Assembly: GCA_934876235.1 (NCBI GenBank)
Contig: CAKXKM010000093.1
Span: 1 to 6,732, forward strand
DNA: 6,732 bases
DNA from: Collinsella sp. AF02-46-1
Lineage (GTDB): Bacteria; Actinomycetota; Coriobacteriia; Coriobacteriales; Coriobacteriaceae
Direction: 5' to 3'
Each line of letters begins with the position of its first letter. Position 1 is the stretch's first letter. A program made the translations under genes and the position numbers. The notes below the pieces were generated by a model. That model ran no database searches, was not told the origin of the DNA, and saw nothing but the letters and a program-made list of their open reading frames with translations. Positions 5,987 through 6,732 of this stretch are shown here, piece after piece.

Positions 5987-6505
5987 TTACGCCTCAATGC
6001 GACGATACGTCACGAACTCATAATCGAGGCCTTCGTCACCCTCGCCCGCGGCAATCGTGGCAACCCCTTCGCGCCGCGCAACTTCCCACGCGGGATCGGC
6101 GTCCAAGTCGGGAAAGTACGTGTCCACGGGATGGACGCAGTGGTCATGCGTGACCTCGGCCTCCACGCAGTACGGCAAAAACTGCCGATAGACATCGCCG
6201 CCGCCGATCACCCAGGCAACGGGCTCATCGGCAACCGCGGCGAGCGCCTCGCCGATACTATGCACCACGTCGACACCTTCGGGCGAAAAATCCTCGTCGC
6301 GCGTGAGCACGATATTGCGACGATTCTTGAGCGGCCGTGCGCCGGGAAAACTCAGCAGGGTCTTGCGCCCCATAATAACCGGGCAACCTTTGGTGCACGC
6401 CACAAAATGACGCATGTCGGCACGGTTGGACACCACCATGTCGCCCTCGCACCCAATACCCCAGTCATCGCACACGGCAACAATGGCAGAAAGCTTACAC
6501 GTCAT
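5987..6505 (-). CDS. folA: Dihydrofolate reductase
   Basis: The enzyme reduces dihydrofolate to tetrahydrofolate with NADPH and is the target of trimethoprim. The 172-residue chain matches the family in order: LSAIVAVCDDWGIG (5-18), the acidic substrate residue D30 in NRADMRHF, the NADPH-binding CPVIMGRKT (41-49), RRNIVLTR (62-69), AWVIGGGDVYRQFLP (97-111), and VTHDH (118-122) with the conserved Thr119. The Met20-loop position that is normally LPW or MPW reads DMVV (22-25), so the near-invariant tryptophan is missing; clostridial DHFRs also vary here. The start was taken at ATG 6503-6505 because AGGTGA lies exactly 5 nt upstream. A GTG at 6512-6514 directly after the thyA stop would add three residues but lacks a ribosome-binding site. 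It is downstream of thyA in the same orientation, the classic partnership that recycles the dihydrofolate made by ThyA. Confidence 0.96.
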   Translation of the reverse strand: MTCKLSAIVAVCDDWGIGCEGDMVVSNRADMRHFVACTKGCPVIMGRKTLLSFPGARPLKNRRNIVLTRDEDFSPEGVDVVHSIGEALAAVADEPVAWVIGGGDVYRQFLPYCVEAEVTHDHCVHPVDTYFPDLDADPAWEVARREGVATIAAGEGDEGLDYEFVTYRRIEA

Positions 6506-6510
6506 GCGCG

Positions 6511-6516
6511 TCACCT
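6511..6516 (-). promoter_or_regulatory. folA Shine-Dalgarno overlapping the thyA stop codon
   Basis: The minus strand reads taggtga with the ATG of folA five bases later. AGGTGA matches the 3' part of the consensus AAGGAGGTGA, and its first two bases are part of the thyA TAG stop (6515-6517). Termination of ThyA synthesis therefore occurs on the folA ribosome-binding site, which supports translational coupling and decides between the GTG and ATG starts. Confidence 0.7.
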
Positions 6517-6732
6517 ACACCGCAATGGGGATGTTCTTGACCTGCGGGCCGTGCTCATAGCCCTCGACAATCAGGTCGTCGGTCGTAAACGCATAGAAGT
6601 CATGCACATCGGGGTTAAGCGTTACCTTAGGCGCGGCAAACTGCGGACGCTCGATAAGCTCGCGGACGATATCGACATGACGGTCGTAAATGTGGGCATC
6701 GGCAATCACATGCAGCAACTCGCCGGGAATCA
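6515..6732 (-). CDS. thyA: Thymidylate synthase ThyA, C-terminal part (cut by window edge)
   Basis: ThyA methylates dUMP to dTMP using methylene-tetrahydrofolate. The window holds about the last 72 residues of a protein normally about 265-280 long; the 5' part continues beyond 6732. Visible signatures are PGELLHVIADAHIYDRH (E. coli equivalent PGHFIHTIGDAHLYSNH, containing the nucleotide-binding His and Tyr), then NPDVHDFYAFTTDDLIVEGY and the C-terminal IPIAV, equivalent to the PVAI tail that closes over the active site. The catalytic cysteine lies outside the window. The frame stays open to the window edge, so the TTG at 6716-6718 is internal, not a start. The stop codon overlaps the folA ribosome-binding site. 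Confidence 0.95.
   Translation of the reverse strand, partial: IPGELLHVIADAHIYDRHVDIVRELIERPQFAAPKVTLNPDVHDFYAFTTDDLIVEGYEHGPQVKNIPIAV

Noticed and set aside
5878..5997. N-terminal extension of the methyltransferase (about 40 residues)
   Set aside because: It overlaps the probable folA terminator and the end of folA, and the added residues are basic/Cys-rich with no family similarity.

Overview
The window looks like chromosomal DNA from a high-GC, gut-type actinobacterium, most likely class Coriobacteriia (Collinsella-like). This rests on strong G/C preference at third codon positions and on a mixture of families: an FtsH and a DHFR that read like Clostridia/Lachnospiraceae forms, in an actinobacterial-style high-GC genome. 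The assignment is from memory of family sequences, not from a search. Six genes are complete or nearly so and one is cut by the window edge. They are ordinary housekeeping or accessory genes, and I see no convincing new multi-gene system.

Layout. Positions 1-480 are a graveyard of mobile DNA. It holds a frameshifted 3' fragment of an IS3-family transposase orfB (minus strand) and about 36 codons of the C-terminus of a serine recombinase (plus strand). The recombinase scar runs right up to and overlaps the 3' end of the next gene. Minus strand 472-933 is a DUF523/TudS-like Fe-S protein. Minus strand 1009-2886 is the membrane AAA+ protease FtsH, with a very clear hairpin terminator (953-989) behind it. 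A 92-bp divergent gap separates ftsH from a plus-strand, shortened CobA/BtuR-type corrinoid adenosyltransferase homologue (2979-3464). That gene converges on a minus-strand MATE efflux transporter (3488-4837), and the two stop codons lie in opposite arms of one small palindrome. Minus strand 4963-5877 is a SpoU/TrmH-family RNA 2'-O-methyltransferase. Minus strand 5987-6505 is dihydrofolate reductase, preceded by the 3' end of thymidylate synthase (6515 to the window edge).

How the genes work together. Only thyA-folA is a clear functional unit. ThyA turns dUMP into dTMP and oxidises methylene-tetrahydrofolate to dihydrofolate, and FolA reduces it back. The folA Shine-Dalgarno overlaps the thyA stop codon, which suggests translational coupling, and a wobble-containing hairpin behind folA probably ends the unit. 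The other genes appear to be independently transcribed neighbours.

Most worth a second look are the CobA homologue that lacks the Phe/Trp region used for corrinoid reduction, the recombinase scar fused to the end of the DUF523 gene, and unusual residues in FtsH and DHFR.
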